Source: Paraburkholderia atlantica (GTDB lineage Bacteria > Pseudomonadota > Gammaproteobacteria > Burkholderiales > Burkholderiaceae). Taken from it: DNA of 42,758 nt. The position numbers and the translations under genes are program-made. Shown in pieces: positions 32,639-42,502 of the stretch (its first letter is position 1; each line of letters starts with the position of its first letter). The notes beneath the pieces were generated by a model that was given only the letters and a program-made list of their open reading frames with translations, had not been told where the DNA came from and did not search any database. Location: positions 1 through 42,758 of the forward strand of contig NZ_WHNQ01000044.1 in assembly GCF_009362785.1 (NCBI RefSeq), read 5' to 3'.

Positions 32639-34386
32639 ATGATGACGAAAACATTAAAAAAGATTCGCGTTTTAGGGGCTCTTTTGATTGCGGTCGCGCT
32701 GAATGGTTGCGGTGGCTCGGACGGCGGTTCAGTCACCGACCCGACTCACGCGTCGGTTGGTTCCAGCGCGGATGATGAACTAACGCCATACTACGTCCAG
32801 TCAATAACTTGGCATACCTGCGGATCTGACAATTTTCAAATTGTCAACAAAGACCTGCTGGGTCCGCTATCGACTAGGGCTAGTTGTACGACGGGAAAGG
32901 TGCCGTTGGATTACGATGATGCTTCCAAAGGTAGCGTCGGCATTGGCGTACTGCGAGTGATTGCCGGTAAGCCTGCAAACCGGCTGGTGGCATATGGATG
33001 AATCCTGGTGGGCCCGGTCGGAGAGGGCTGGCGATGCCTTTGGGCTTGTCGACGCTATGGCTGCTTGTGAATTCGGCAAATCCTGTAGGTCAAAGCTCTT
33101 GCAATTGTCGGATGCCTACGATCTGATCGGATTCGATCCACGCGGCGTCGGTTCAAGCGCCCAGTTGGTATGCAGTTCTAGCGCCCCGGCGAGAGCAATT
33201 TCTTTCACCGACAGGTCCCCCGCTGGAGTCAGGGCACAGATGATCGAAAGCCGCGACCTCGCATCAGCTTGTGGTGGCACGCCCATGACGCCCTACATTA
33301 ACACCGAATACACAGCTCGTGACATGGAGGTGATACGTGCGGCGCTTGGATACGACAAATTGAACTACTATGGTACGGCTCTTGGGGCTCGCTATGCCAG
33401 CCTGTTTCCCGGTCGCACAGGTCGTCTGGTTCTCGATAGCGTCGTAGATATCACCCTTCCGTTTGCCGAGGTCGGCCCTCAGGCTCCAGCATTTCAGCGC
33501 ACATTTGATGGCATCATTGCTCCTTATGTCGCCGCACAAAACGAGCTTTTCGGCCTCGGTTCGAACGCGGACGATGTCAAAGAGATTACTAGGAACGGTC
33601 CCCTTGGCTCACAAGTTGGCTTGGCCGAACCATTTGATTCACTGTATGCTCAATGGCAAATTGATGCTGTGGTAGAAAAGTTGGCAGTGGCCAAAAGAAT
33701 AGAGAGGGTTTTGGCAGAAAACCCGCAGATTTCCCCTAATGACCTTCATCGCGAGGTAGTCTCGCTGCCTTTCTTTCCGAGTTGGAACAGAGCCGTGGAA
33801 AATGCCACGCAAAAGATTGCCGGAGAGGCGGTCGCAAGATATGCTGAAGTAGTTTCCGGTAGCACAAGGTCCCTGGAGGACCCGGAGGCGGCCCAAGTGT
33901 CCGTGATCTGCAATGATGGAGCCTTGATCCACTCAAGCGAGGAGTACTGGGCAGATCATGGAAATTCGCTCGCCATGTCTGCGCCGCTTGGTGGGGGGGG
34001 GGTTATCTTCCGGTCAGCCCTGTCTTTACCGGCCGTTTAGCACGCGCAGGCTGCCGTCGTTCGACAGTGCCGCGACGCTACCTATTCTCATGCTGCAGGA
34101 TGAGGACGATGGTCCAACCCCTCTGCCTGGAGCGCGCGCCACTGCAGCCACATTGAAAAATTCAAGACTTGTAGTTCAGGAGACGACGTACGACCATGGT
34201 GCATTCTTTTCTGGCAGCGAATGCATTGGCGGCTATTTCGCAGACTATCTGCTTGAGGGCGCCTTGCCGGAGAAGGGCGCCACGTGGGCAGGAAACGCTG
34301 TAACAGAAGAGTACCGGACTGACATGTACACCGATCGCCTCGAAGCAGAAAAGGTTCTGGAGGACCTCCGAGAAATCATGAGATAG
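32639..34386 (+). pseudogene. TAP-like alpha/beta hydrolase lipoprotein, multiply frameshifted
   Basis: A lipoprotein signal (VLGALLIAVALNGC) starts the gene. The peptidase/hydrolase motifs then appear in different frames: GKPANRLVAY, MNPGGPG (32997, another frame), YDLIGFDPRGVGSSAQLVC (third frame), ARYASLFPGRTGRLVLD, and after a G10 run at 33993-34002 the TAP-like C-terminus LPILMLQDEDDGPTP, YDHGAFFSG, YLLEGALP. Relatives have GYSYGTYLG at the nucleophile; here only NYYGTALGARY remains, as if four codons with the catalytic Ser were deleted. At least three frame changes make this a pseudogene. Confidence 0.75.
33993..34002 (+). repeat. Mononucleotide G10 tract inside the hydrolase pseudogene
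   Basis: Ten consecutive G, at a glycine-coding site (LGGGG), followed by a frame change into the correct C-terminal frame. It could be a slippage-prone contingency tract or a sequencing error, but the gene has other lesions. Confidence 0.85.
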
Positions 34387-34739
34387 TTCGTCAATGCAGT
34401 CTTGGATGTAGAGGATTTCGTCGCCATGGAGAATTAAAGACAGCTATTGGCAGCGGTTGCATGCGGCCGACTGTTATTCGGTGCGTGATGCTTTTCGCCA
34501 AATCCCTCGCACCAGCACGGAAAGTCTAAGTATCAACGGGCACTCGAAGCTGAATTGGAGACTAGGCTGCCTCGGCCGAACCCTAACATAAAAGTGCGCC
34601 GCGCAATTGATGGCGCCCCCCAGAGAATGATCGATGTGACGCGATTTGAAATGCGATCGGTGGCGCAGGCGCGCTGCCACGAAAGTCGAGTTGGACCGCG
34701 TAATGAAGTCCGCACTGTCTCGATCCGCACAATAAGATC
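34387..34739. other. No recognisable gene
   Basis: Sequence between the hydrolase pseudogene and the IS3 relic. The part near 34590-34700 could be more IS-derived DNA but shows no match that I can name. Confidence 0.4.
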
Positions 34740-35005
34740 CCCGTAGCTTTCGACTGATAGTAGAACGTACTGCGCGCCAACTCCGCCGCCTCGAGCAGCG
34801 CGGGTAGCCGGTGATGCCGCCGCAGTTGCAGCACTATTTGCGTTTTTCTCTTGCGCCGCCCGTTTCTTCGCCTGAAGACGGGTCGAGATTTTTTTAGGTA
34901 CCCCACGCCCGCGCGCAGATGCTCATTTTCCTTGAGCAACTGATCACGCGTACCCTCATGCGGCGCATTTTCTTCGGTTGGCCTTTCGTGATGTGGGCGG
35001 AGCAT
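34740..35005 (-). pseudogene. IS3-family remnant at the OrfA/OrfB junction
   Basis: Minus-strand reading gives LLKENEHLRAGVGYLKKSR, the leucine-zipper end of IS3 OrfA, followed by RKTQIVLQLRRHHRLPALLE and AAELARSTFYYQSKA, the start of OrfB. Both ends are lost. It may be a piece of the same kind of element as those at 4805-5015 and at the right edge. Confidence 0.78.
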
Positions 35006-35053
35006 TTAAGGGCACCTTCATGGACGGCTCTCTACCCGACGCGATGAAAGGGA

Positions 35054-35842
35054 TCACTCGGCAGTCACAGTGAAATTTTTGGACGCAAAGCTCAGGTTGC
35101 CACGCGAAGAGGTAATTTCGAACCCGTATTGCAGGTCGCCGATTTCAAGATTATCATCAAAATAGTTGAGCGACCGCAGATATTTCATGAACGCCAGCAC
35201 ATCGATCGCGGCGTTGTCAGTCTTCGTCGTGCTGACGAACGTGTAGACGATATTGCTGCGGTTGGTGCCCACGTACACGTTCCAACTTCCGTTGGACAGC
35301 GATACATTTCGATAAAGTGGAATTGCGCATCCGGCTTGCGTCCAGTTGTAGGAGATGGGCTTGACATTGCCGCAACCTTCCGCAGTTCCGGTGTAGTTAA
35401 GCCATATCATGATTTCATGCGCCTTACCACCGGCCCAGATATCAAACGCTGACTCCCAAGCGCCGCCAGAAGGCGTAGTAGCCGAGATGATGGCGGAAAG
35501 CGAGTTCAGTGAGCCGATGGTCTTGTTGACTTTGTATCCGATGTGCGGATAGGATTTGATGCCACTGGTGTTGGGTTGATCTGAAGTAACGCCCCAGTCG
35601 AGCGCGCTGTTAGCCCATATTGTCTGGGGACCCGCGGTGACATTACTGCAGGGTGACCAGACGTCGTTGTTGATCGTGTACCTACCGTAGATCCGCGAAG
35701 CGAAGAGGTTTTTTTCCGGAGAGCAGGATGAGGTCTCGGGGGAAGTAGCAGACCACGTCTGGGCCTGCGCACTGGCAGTCCAAAGCATCAGCACGGCGGT
35801 GGCAGTGGCAGCACGGGTCGCGCGGATCAAGATTCGAGGCAT
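35054..35842 (-). CDS. Secreted GH12 beta-1,4-endoglucanase-like protein, 262 aa
   Basis: Glycoside hydrolase family 12 enzymes cleave beta-1,4-glucans (cellulose, xyloglucan) by a retaining mechanism. A signal peptide with Arg-rich start and cleavage after AQA (about residue 28) is followed by NDVWSPCS, SYPHIGYK, the nucleophile Glu in HEIMIWL (E143), GSWNVYVG, YTFVSTTKT and the acid/base Glu in YGFEITSS (E242). Length fits a lone GH12 domain. The ATG at 35842 has AGGAG 11 nt upstream. It stands alone. In bacteria GH12 genes are often linked with plant interaction; that link is inference here. Confidence 0.85.
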   Translation of the reverse strand: MPRILIRATRAATATAVLMLWTASAQAQTWSATSPETSSCSPEKNLFASRIYGRYTINNDVWSPCSNVTAGPQTIWANSALDWGVTSDQPNTSGIKSYPHIGYKVNKTIGSLNSLSAIISATTPSGGAWESAFDIWAGGKAHEIMIWLNYTGTAEGCGNVKPISYNWTQAGCAIPLYRNVSLSNGSWNVYVGTNRSNIVYTFVSTTKTDNAAIDVLAFMKYLRSLNYFDDNLEIGDLQYGFEITSSRGNLSFASKNFTVTAE

Positions 35843-36233
35843 GGTCTTCTGATCTCCTGTCAGGTGGTAGGGTTGGTGGGCATCGGTGAAGGTCAGCGGC
35901 TTTGGCAACCTTCCGATCGAGAGAGAAACCGTGCGTGGGGCGACGTACTCTTAGACTGGGGCGGGTTCATCTCGTCTGTGGGTGCTCATGTCAGGTATCT
36001 CCATAGCACTGCCGAGAGAGCGCATGTACACGGACCGTCCTTGAACACGAGCATAAAATCTTGCGCCGTTAGGCCGCACGAGACGGCCAAGTGATACCGA
36101 TCTCAGCGTTACCGCTATAGTTCGACGACCCGCGATTCGCCTTCACCGTCGATGGTTTCATGCGACGTTGTATTGGCAAATGTTTTGTCTAGCGGTGCCG
36201 CTCAATTCAAGCGAATGCCCCGCCCAATCCTCG
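35843..36233. other. Intergenic, no gene seen
   Basis: About 390 bp upstream of the GH12 gene and downstream of desaturase copy 2, both on the minus strand. It should hold the GH12 promoter. No clear terminator or operator. Confidence 0.45.
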
Positions 36234-37088
36234 TCAACTCTCCTGCGTTATGCTGTCAGATTTCGCTTTGGACCAGCGATTTTGTTCCAACGGAAACATA
36301 AAGTAGTCGCGCACGGTGAGGGGCTCGGGTTGATTGCGAAGGCCAACTTCGGGCCATTCGTCCCGTTTCGGCCAGTATGCCGTGCTGAAGATCGTGTCCC
36401 AGATGGTCGTAAAGAACCCATAGTTCCGGTGCCGGTGATGCGACTGAGTTGAGTGATGAATTCGGTGGAACTGACCGTCTCCGATGATATATCGCAGAGG
36501 CCCAAGGTTGATGCGCGTGCTGGAGTGTGAGAGGTGCGCCTGAAAGGTAATGAGGGTCATGGCAGCAGCCGGCACCACGCCAGACTCGAAGTGGATCAGC
36601 GCGAGCGGTAATGCTACAAACAAGGCGTAGATAACCGGCTCGGAAATGTGATGATTGCAATTCCACGCTGTCAGTTCGCGAATCGAGTGATGTGTAGCGT
36701 GCAAGCGCCACAGGAATGGCACGGCGTGCTGTGCTCGGTGCATCCAGTAGTAAAAGAAGTCACCGGCAATTGCGACCAAAACGCCTGAAAGGATGGCGAA
36801 AGCCGTCTTGATAACTGCGTTGCCAGAGTGAAACACTGTTGAAAGATTGACCGTCAGGAGCGGCTTGACGCCTAACCATTGCAAGCCCACAGCGTACAAG
36901 TGCCAGATTAGCGCGCCGCATCCAATCCGAATCGCCCAGTTCCGTGCGCCGCGAAGGTACGATGCGAAGCTGTATCGATAAGCCGGAACGGCGATCTCAA
37001 GAGCTGCACATATCGTGGCAAAAATCGCAAGCAGTTTGAACGATTGGACGGCGAACTGGACCATCTGGTGGATATCGACAGCATTCAT
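36234..37088 (-). CDS. Sterol desaturase/fatty acid hydroxylase family membrane protein (copy 2), 284 aa
   Basis: The same di-iron membrane hydroxylase as at 3567-4427: HRAQH, HATHH, NCNHH, HLSHSS and HRIHH are unchanged in the core. The ATG at 37088 (MNAVDIHQMVQFAVQSF) has GGAG 6 nt upstream, in the same arrangement as copy 1. Residues 1-35 and the last 15 differ from copy 1 at about half the positions, although 700 bp between them are nearly identical. Both copies look intact, so selection may have kept two variants with a homogenised core. No partner genes are adjacent. Confidence 0.85.
   Translation of the reverse strand: MNAVDIHQMVQFAVQSFKLLAIFATICAALEIAVPAYRYSFASYLRGARNWAIRIGCGALIWHLYAVGLQWLGVKPLLTVNLSTVFHSGNAVIKTAFAILSGVLVAIAGDFFYYWMHRAQHAVPFLWRLHATHHSIRELTAWNCNHHISEPVIYALFVALPLALIHFESGVVPAAAMTLITFQAHLSHSSTRINLGPLRYIIGDGQFHRIHHSTQSHHRHRNYGFFTTIWDTIFSTAYWPKRDEWPEVGLRNQPEPLTVRDYFMFPLEQNRWSKAKSDSITQES
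36290..36989 (-). repeat. 700-bp direct repeat, right copy (core of desaturase copy 2)
   Basis: Ungapped partner of 3628-4327, about a dozen mismatches by eye. Same orientation, 32.66 kb apart. The segment between the copies contains the whole hydrogenase and monooxygenase clusters. Confidence 0.85.
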
Positions 37089-37879
37089 TGTTTGCTCCGG
37101 TGAGCCGATCGAATTCGGAGATCTCGGGTCGAAAAGCTGCTTGTCAAAATGGCCGGCTTCTTCATGGGTGTCATGCAGTTACGTGACTTAAGAAGGACAC
37201 CAATGTAGTAACTCGGGGGGCCAATCGATATCCGTGGCGATGGGCGTTGCACGCCACAAGATCGTGCAAGGTGTCTATTGAGGGCGCCCCAACACGGTGA
37301 CTGTGCCGCGGCAGCATCATCACTATCCGCCATTTTCTGAAATCGCAAAAATCAATTGTTTGGATAAGACGCATTCGCGTCACAAATGACTTTCTCAATA
37401 CAGACTCAAGAGGTGGTCGAAGGCATAGCATGCACTGCACTCAAAGTGCACTGCCGTCGCGACGTGACACCGAAGGCCGGTGCCGTCGGCACGGCGCCCT
37501 AAGATAAATGAAGCCACGACATGATGACGTGCGCCGTGTGGAGCGGCCAGCGCAACTATTGTCGTTGCCACTCCGGCGGCAAGCTCGATAAGACGACGAA
37601 TGCGGGGCGGGGGTTTCATGCATCGGTGAAATCGGTCACGCATGCTATGCGAGACCGCAACTGAGATGCTTGTAGCGGCTGCGGATCGCTGCCAGAAGGG
37701 CTATCGAAGGTAGATTGAAAGTTCTAAAGTGATCATGGGGACGCCCACAATGCACGGGCATGCGAAGACCACGTCGGCGTTGACCTGCGGTCCACACACC
37801 TGGTACTGCTTTTTTTGGGGCTCATCCTGAAACGTGAGCCCAATTCGAGAGTTCCTCGGCCGGTTCCGGCACGCCATCA
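37089..37879. other. No recognisable gene
   Basis: Nearly 800 bp upstream of desaturase copy 2, up to the IS110 relic. Open frames (for example 37171-37440 and 37395-37643, minus) show no family. The promoter of the desaturase should lie near 37100-37200 but I cannot fix it. Confidence 0.45.
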
Positions 37880-39010
37880 TATGGGGGCCCCTATCTAATT
37901 CGTCAAGCGTTAGGGGCTGACTTGGGTTTGGAGCTGACTTGGGTTCGTAAAAGGTGCCATCGCGCAGGATGGCGAACAGGACATCACAGCGTCGCCGTGC
38001 CAGCGCGATGAGTGCCTGGTTATGTCGCTTGCCGTGCTGGACCTTGCGTGCGTAATACGCTCGCGAATCGGGGGGTCTCGCGAGGCCGCGAAGGCGATAG
38101 GAACAAGGCGCGCTTGAGTACCTTGTTGCCGCGCTTGGACGGGTGCTCGCCACGGATAGATGAGCCTGAGCGCCGGGTAACTGGTGCGAGGCCAGCGTAG
38201 GCCGCCAGGTGACCTGACGAAGCGAAGGCGTGGTGCGCGACCTCGGTGAGGAGTCTGGCTGCGGTCCTGACGCCGACTCCCCGCCATGCTGGTCAGGACC
38301 GGCCAAAGAGGGTGAGCAAGCCCAGCCGCTCTACTTCGGCGGCGATTTCGTCGCGCTGCCTGCGTAAGGCGGCGAGCTGCTGAGCCAGGCCCGGCATGAC
38401 GATGGTGGCGGTTTGCGTGCCGGGCACCCTCACGGCCTGTTCGCCCAGCGCTTGAACGATTTCGGCCCCAATCCCGTGCCGATGCGTGGCGCGAGCTTGG
38501 TCAGGCGGTTCGCAAGCGTCTTCTCGTCGGTCGCTGCAAGCGCGGCTGGAGACGGGTAGCGCTCGAGTAGATCGAGCACGGCGGGATGCTCGAGGCGCGG
38601 TCCGAGAACGCGCTCAAGCGCGGGATGGATCTGGGTGAGCAGGCCGCGAATCCCGTTACTGGTTTGGGTAATTTGAGCGGCGAGATCGTCGTCGAAGCCG
38701 CACAGCATGGGCAGCTCGGCGAGCGGTTCATCAGCTAACCGAAGCGAGCGCAGCGTATGCGGCATCGAACCGGCGGCCTCGGCGATGATTGCGGCGTCGC
38801 GGGCGTCTGTCTTGGCCTCACCGGCATGCAGGTCGGCAATGCGGCGCATCGCCAGTCCGGGCAGATCGGCAAGCAGAACGCCTTCATCGCGTGCGACGGC
38901 CAGCGGCAATGCGCCGATGGTGGCGGGCTGGTCGACAACGAAGAGAAGACGGCCATGGGTCTTGAATTCGAGTGGGCCTGCGACAACGGTGGCAAATCTC
39001 GGCATCCACG
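37880..39010 (-). pseudogene. IS110-family transposase, frameshifted and N-terminally truncated
   Basis: Read on the minus strand: GRLLFVVDQPATIGALPLAV, LPGLAMRRIADLHAGEAKTDARDAAIIAEA (the DEDD part) and HPAVLDLLERYPSPAAL down to 38430; then in changed frames QQLAALRRQRDEI, the GVGVRTAARLLTEV segment near 38260, LAAYAGLAPVTRRSGSS, and HNQALIALARRRCDVLFAIL. At least two frameshifts break the gene, and the normal N-terminus (before GRLLFVVDQP) is replaced by unrelated sequence. The end TAGATAGGGGCCCCC near 37885 looks like the element's terminus. Confidence 0.85.
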
Positions 39011-39293
39011 TTACGGACGGCCTTGGAATATCCCAGCCGAGTCCCTATTAGCGATCACCTGCCACCCACCAGGCCCGGTGACAACACCCCCCGGATCAGA
39101 AACTGCGACTGGGGGCGAGAATCATGCCGGGCCTGGCTGGCCAAAGCTTCAATTATCGAGGCGGGAAGATAGTAACTGGGGGCTGCAACCGGGGAAATGT
39201 TTGGCAGTCACATGTTACATGTGTGAGTTTGTAGACGAAAGCACGGTCCCGATCAAGGTCATTTTGTGGCGTTCGAATTTTACATAGATGCGA
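39011..39293. other. No gene; flank of the IS110 relic
   Basis: The segment 39060-39200 is rich in G/C runs and may be the remaining end of the IS110-type element. It separates the relic from the 3' end of the P450 gene. No terminator could be fixed. Confidence 0.4.
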
Positions 39294-40580
39294 TCATTGC
39301 AACACGCAACGTATTGGGAGGTGCTTTGGCCCACTTACGAAATTAGACGTCGTGAATTCGATATCTCCCACCGGTTCGACGAACTGCAACTTCGGGACCA
39401 GTTCCTCGAACAGGACCCGCATCTCCATGTTTGCGAGATGCTGACCAAGACATACGTGAGCACCTGCCCCAAACGCAATGTGCCGATTCGGCCTTCGGTC
39501 GATATCGAATATGAAAGGGTCGGGGAAAACTTCCTCATCGCGATTGGCCGACCCGTAGCAGAGCATCAGCCAATCGCCCTTGCGGATAGTCCTGCCTCGC
39601 AAATTCGTGTCGGCTGCCGCCGTACGCATGAAATGACGCACTGGCGATGCGTAGCGGAGGCTCTCATCGATGAATTGCGGAATGAGCGACGGGTCAGCCT
39701 TAAGCCGCGGCAGCAATTGGGGGAATTGACACAATGCCCACATCGCAACCGATATGGAAGACGAGACGGTGTCATGTCCGGCGGCCGCGATAATCACGTA
39801 GTAGCCGAGTCGGGTTGCCTCATCAATAGGCTGTCCATCGACAACCGCGTTGGCGAGCAAGGTGGCGATGTCGTTACGCGGTTTTTTGCGGCGATCTTCG
39901 GTCAGGCGATCAAAGTAACCCTTGAAGTCTGCTACAACTGACAGCAGCGCCTTGCCGATCGCTCTTCCGGCGTCGCCCTGGCGGCTGATATCGCGCTTGT
40001 ATTCGGCATCCTCGCTTCCAAACATCTCCTGTGTGAGTCTCAACATACGGGGAGATTCTTCCTGCGGAACTCCGAGAATATCCATGATCACGTTCAGCGG
40101 ATAGTGCGAGGCGAAATCGTTCGCAAAGTCAATTACGGAGCCGCTCTTTTGCAGAAGTTCCCCGATCATCAAATGTGCCAATGATCGGATGCGAGCCTCA
40201 AGCTTAACGATACTGTTCGGCATAAACCACGACTGTGTCAGTGCGCGCAAACTCTTGTGTTCGTCGCCGTCGACGTGGACGAGCGAACGGACGATGTTTG
40301 GACTACCGGTGGCCCCTATAACATGCGAGATAGATGCTTGCGGACGGCAGACGACGGAATAATCGCCGTTGCGAAACAGGGCATTGTTCCGGGAAATCAT
40401 TGAGACGTCGGCGTGTTTTGTTACCACCCAGAATGGGTCATGCGCGTCCGCCATTGCTCGTCCAACTGGGTTGTTTGCACGCGCCCACGCGTATATCTCA
40501 TGGAGCCCGTCGAGGTTTGTATACGACTGCGGATCAACCAGACGGTTTGCTATGTCTTTCGGTAGGTCGTAATTTGTCAT
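39294..40580 (-). CDS. Cytochrome P450, 428 aa
   Basis: A soluble bacterial class I P450. The haem loop is FGAGAHVCLG with C377 as ligand, the I-helix oxygen site is AGHDT (267-271), the K-helix pair is E306/R309 in ESLR, and MRTAAADTNLRGRTI follows. Length is standard and the frame is whole. ATG 40580 (MTNYDLPKD) was taken because the upstream extension of 22 residues is not P450-like; its ribosome site is weak. No ferredoxin or reductase gene is adjacent, so redox partners must come from elsewhere. The substrate is unknown; the family level (terpenoid, steroid or fatty acid) cannot be decided by eye. Confidence 0.93.
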   Translation of the reverse strand: MTNYDLPKDIANRLVDPQSYTNLDGLHEIYAWARANNPVGRAMADAHDPFWVVTKHADVSMISRNNALFRNGDYSVVCRPQASISHVIGATGSPNIVRSLVHVDGDEHKSLRALTQSWFMPNSIVKLEARIRSLAHLMIGELLQKSGSVIDFANDFASHYPLNVIMDILGVPQEESPRMLRLTQEMFGSEDAEYKRDISRQGDAGRAIGKALLSVVADFKGYFDRLTEDRRKKPRNDIATLLANAVVDGQPIDEATRLGYYVIIAAAGHDTVSSSISVAMWALCQFPQLLPRLKADPSLIPQFIDESLRYASPVRHFMRTAAADTNLRGRTIRKGDWLMLCYGSANRDEEVFPDPFIFDIDRRPNRHIAFGAGAHVCLGQHLANMEMRVLFEELVPKLQFVEPVGDIEFTTSNFVSGPKHLPIRCVLQ

Positions 40581-41228
40581 GCTCACGATATTGCAGAAAA
40601 ATTGACATGTGAAATCGAGGCAAGCAACGTGTATCGACGTATCCACTCATGGCTGGGATTGGGGTCGACCGACGTTTGCGGATCGCTCGCCAGTTGATGC
40701 GCACCGAAGCCGTCGCGTCGGCAAAAGAGGCGAACGGGCCGGGCGCATGCGTGCGCTCGTCGGATATTGTCCTTTCATACTATTCACGACTTTCGTCTTT
40801 CGCCTTAATGCATGTCAACTTTTCTTGATCACGTGATCATGCATTTGAGCCTCGAAGGTATCCCTTGTCAGACACAGCGCATGACAATGGCATTCGCGCA
40901 CGAGGAGCAAGCTCCCCGCTTGTCGATGTCTTCGTGGCCAAGTGACAGAACCGGAAAGCCGTCGAACCGGCGCCCCTTTGCCCGGTGCGGTGCGGCGCCT
41001 CTCACGCTGCAATGATTCTACAGCCCATTCTATTGAGGCCGTCGTTCATATCTATCACGGCAAGGGGTGAATATTGCTCAACGCTGTGGGTCGTGGGTTA
41101 CGCTGATTTTGTATTCATGAATCGAGCGGTTGCGATGAAAATATTCAATTTGCGTTTGAGGAGGGCGGTAGGGCACATCCCCGCGCAACCGTGCCAATGA
41201 CGTTCTTCGTCGAATGCCAGGCTTGCTA
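40581..41228. other. Upstream region of the P450 gene, no gene seen
   Basis: About 650 bp with no recognisable coding sequence. The P450 promoter must lie here on the minus strand. A short palindrome TTGATCACGTGATCA-like at 40825-40840 is the only notable motif and could be an operator. Confidence 0.4.
40826..40840. promoter_or_regulatory. Palindrome TGATCACGTGATCA, possible operator
   Basis: The 14-bp perfect palindrome TGATCACGTGATCA lies about 250 bp upstream of the P450 start. Perfect dyads of this length suggest a dimeric regulator site, but no regulator gene or second copy was seen, so this is only a candidate. Confidence 0.35.
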
Positions 41229-41400
41229 AAGATTGGCTGGCACTTTGACGCTATGACAAAAGTGGCTCATGACAGGAGGCAACTCTAAGTAAAAATCCTT
41301 TTCCGTATCCTTCAAACCGCCCGGATAACAGTCAGAGACGAAATCTTTCAACGGCGTCAGCGCCGGTTGGCAATTTGGGCGGGGCGTCCTCACTGAATTC
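41229..41400 (-). pseudogene. Possible remnant of an M64-peptidase C-terminus
   Basis: The minus frame ends NCQPALTPLKDFVSDCYPG, then DFYLELPPVMSHF. The intact M64 protein ends YDCQMRTLGKPFCAVCLE and KPFLPLPPVTSHF, with the same order and spacing of CQ, F..C and LPPVxSHF. The DNA around AAGTGGCTC.TGACAGG also agrees. The rest is missing. The similarity is short, so this call is tentative. Confidence 0.35.
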
Positions 41401-42494
41401 GTTCCATCGCGTAGCCTATGCTGCCAGCAATTGATGACCATGTTGGCTACTTACCTGATGCAAGAAAGGTCTGACCTTGATCAAGGGTTGCCGTGCGTTC
41501 GTCCCGTACACTTGTGTTGCAGCGGGTCGAACCGTCTCGCTCGACCTACTGTGGGGACTTTAGACGACCCGTCAGAGTATAGATGACTCCGATGGGTCAC
41601 TTTTTTTCTGTGTCCCGGCTGTCCTTGCCAGTCGCCCACCCGTTCGTCGGGCGGTCATTAGTTCCGAAATAGAACGCGCGGGAACAATGACCCGATTCCC
41701 GACGGTGGTCAGGTAGCATATCCCCCAATATTCGTTCCGAGCAGCGATCCGGACCATCTCTTTGACGGCTACCATTAGGCGGATTCCTCGCGGACTGGTT
41801 CAACACCCTTCGTCGCTGCTTTCTGCATGGCAAAGATTGGCGGCTGCTGGCAAGGTGAAATGCCGCTAGCACTTGGAAGCGGACCGCTGAAGGGCCAAAT
41901 TTGACATCTCCCGTAGCCCAATCACCGTGGGCAACGAGGTGTGCGAGGCGGGTTCCTGGCCGATATGAGTCATCCAATGAATTAAGGCGTTGATGCGGTT
42001 AGGTCCGCAGTTGGCGCAATATGATGCGCTTTGGGTAGCCGTTCGCGCGTCGGAGCCTGTCTGCGTCGAATAGAGCTCGACATGCGTAGGCTGGTCGGTC
42101 ATTGAGGGCCAGCGGCATCAGTCGGACGCTTGAGACAATTGAGCCTTTGTTTCTTCCCGAGCTACGACGCTACAGGATCAACGAACGCGGCCCATCCCAC
42201 CGCATCTGCGTTGTCGAAAGCGCAACCACGAGGCGTGTAGCGACAAATTATCTCTGTCTGAAATTGATGCGCATCTTCTTCGCTGCACTATGATCCGCAA
42301 TCTGTCTTGGCAAGCGTGAAACGCGTGGGGTCTCGCGTTAATTCGCAACGTCGGTTGTAGGGGGCTGCGATCCTGATGTCCATTGCGCGCGCGCTGGCGA
42401 CATATTGCTCGAGCACCGAAGGTTGCCGCGGCGTGAGGATAGGCAATTGGATTGCAAGATGCCTGACCTTCCCTCTGTTTTTCGCCTTCCAGAG
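41401..42494. other. Long stretch with only doubtful small frames
   Basis: More than 1 kb. The minus frame 41866-42102 (78 aa, with CANCGPNRINALIHWMTH) and the minus frame 41572-41775 (67 aa, with EYWGICYLTTVGNRVIVPA) have fairly natural codon use, but I recognise neither and no strong ribosome site precedes them. They may be pieces of one broken gene. Confidence 0.45.
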
Positions 42495-42502
42495 GCCCGG
42501 GG

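Noticed and set aside
41866..42102. 78-aa frame with CANCG as a small zinc protein gene
   Set aside because: No family, no clear ribosome site and probably part of a decayed region; left as doubtful rather than annotated as a gene.
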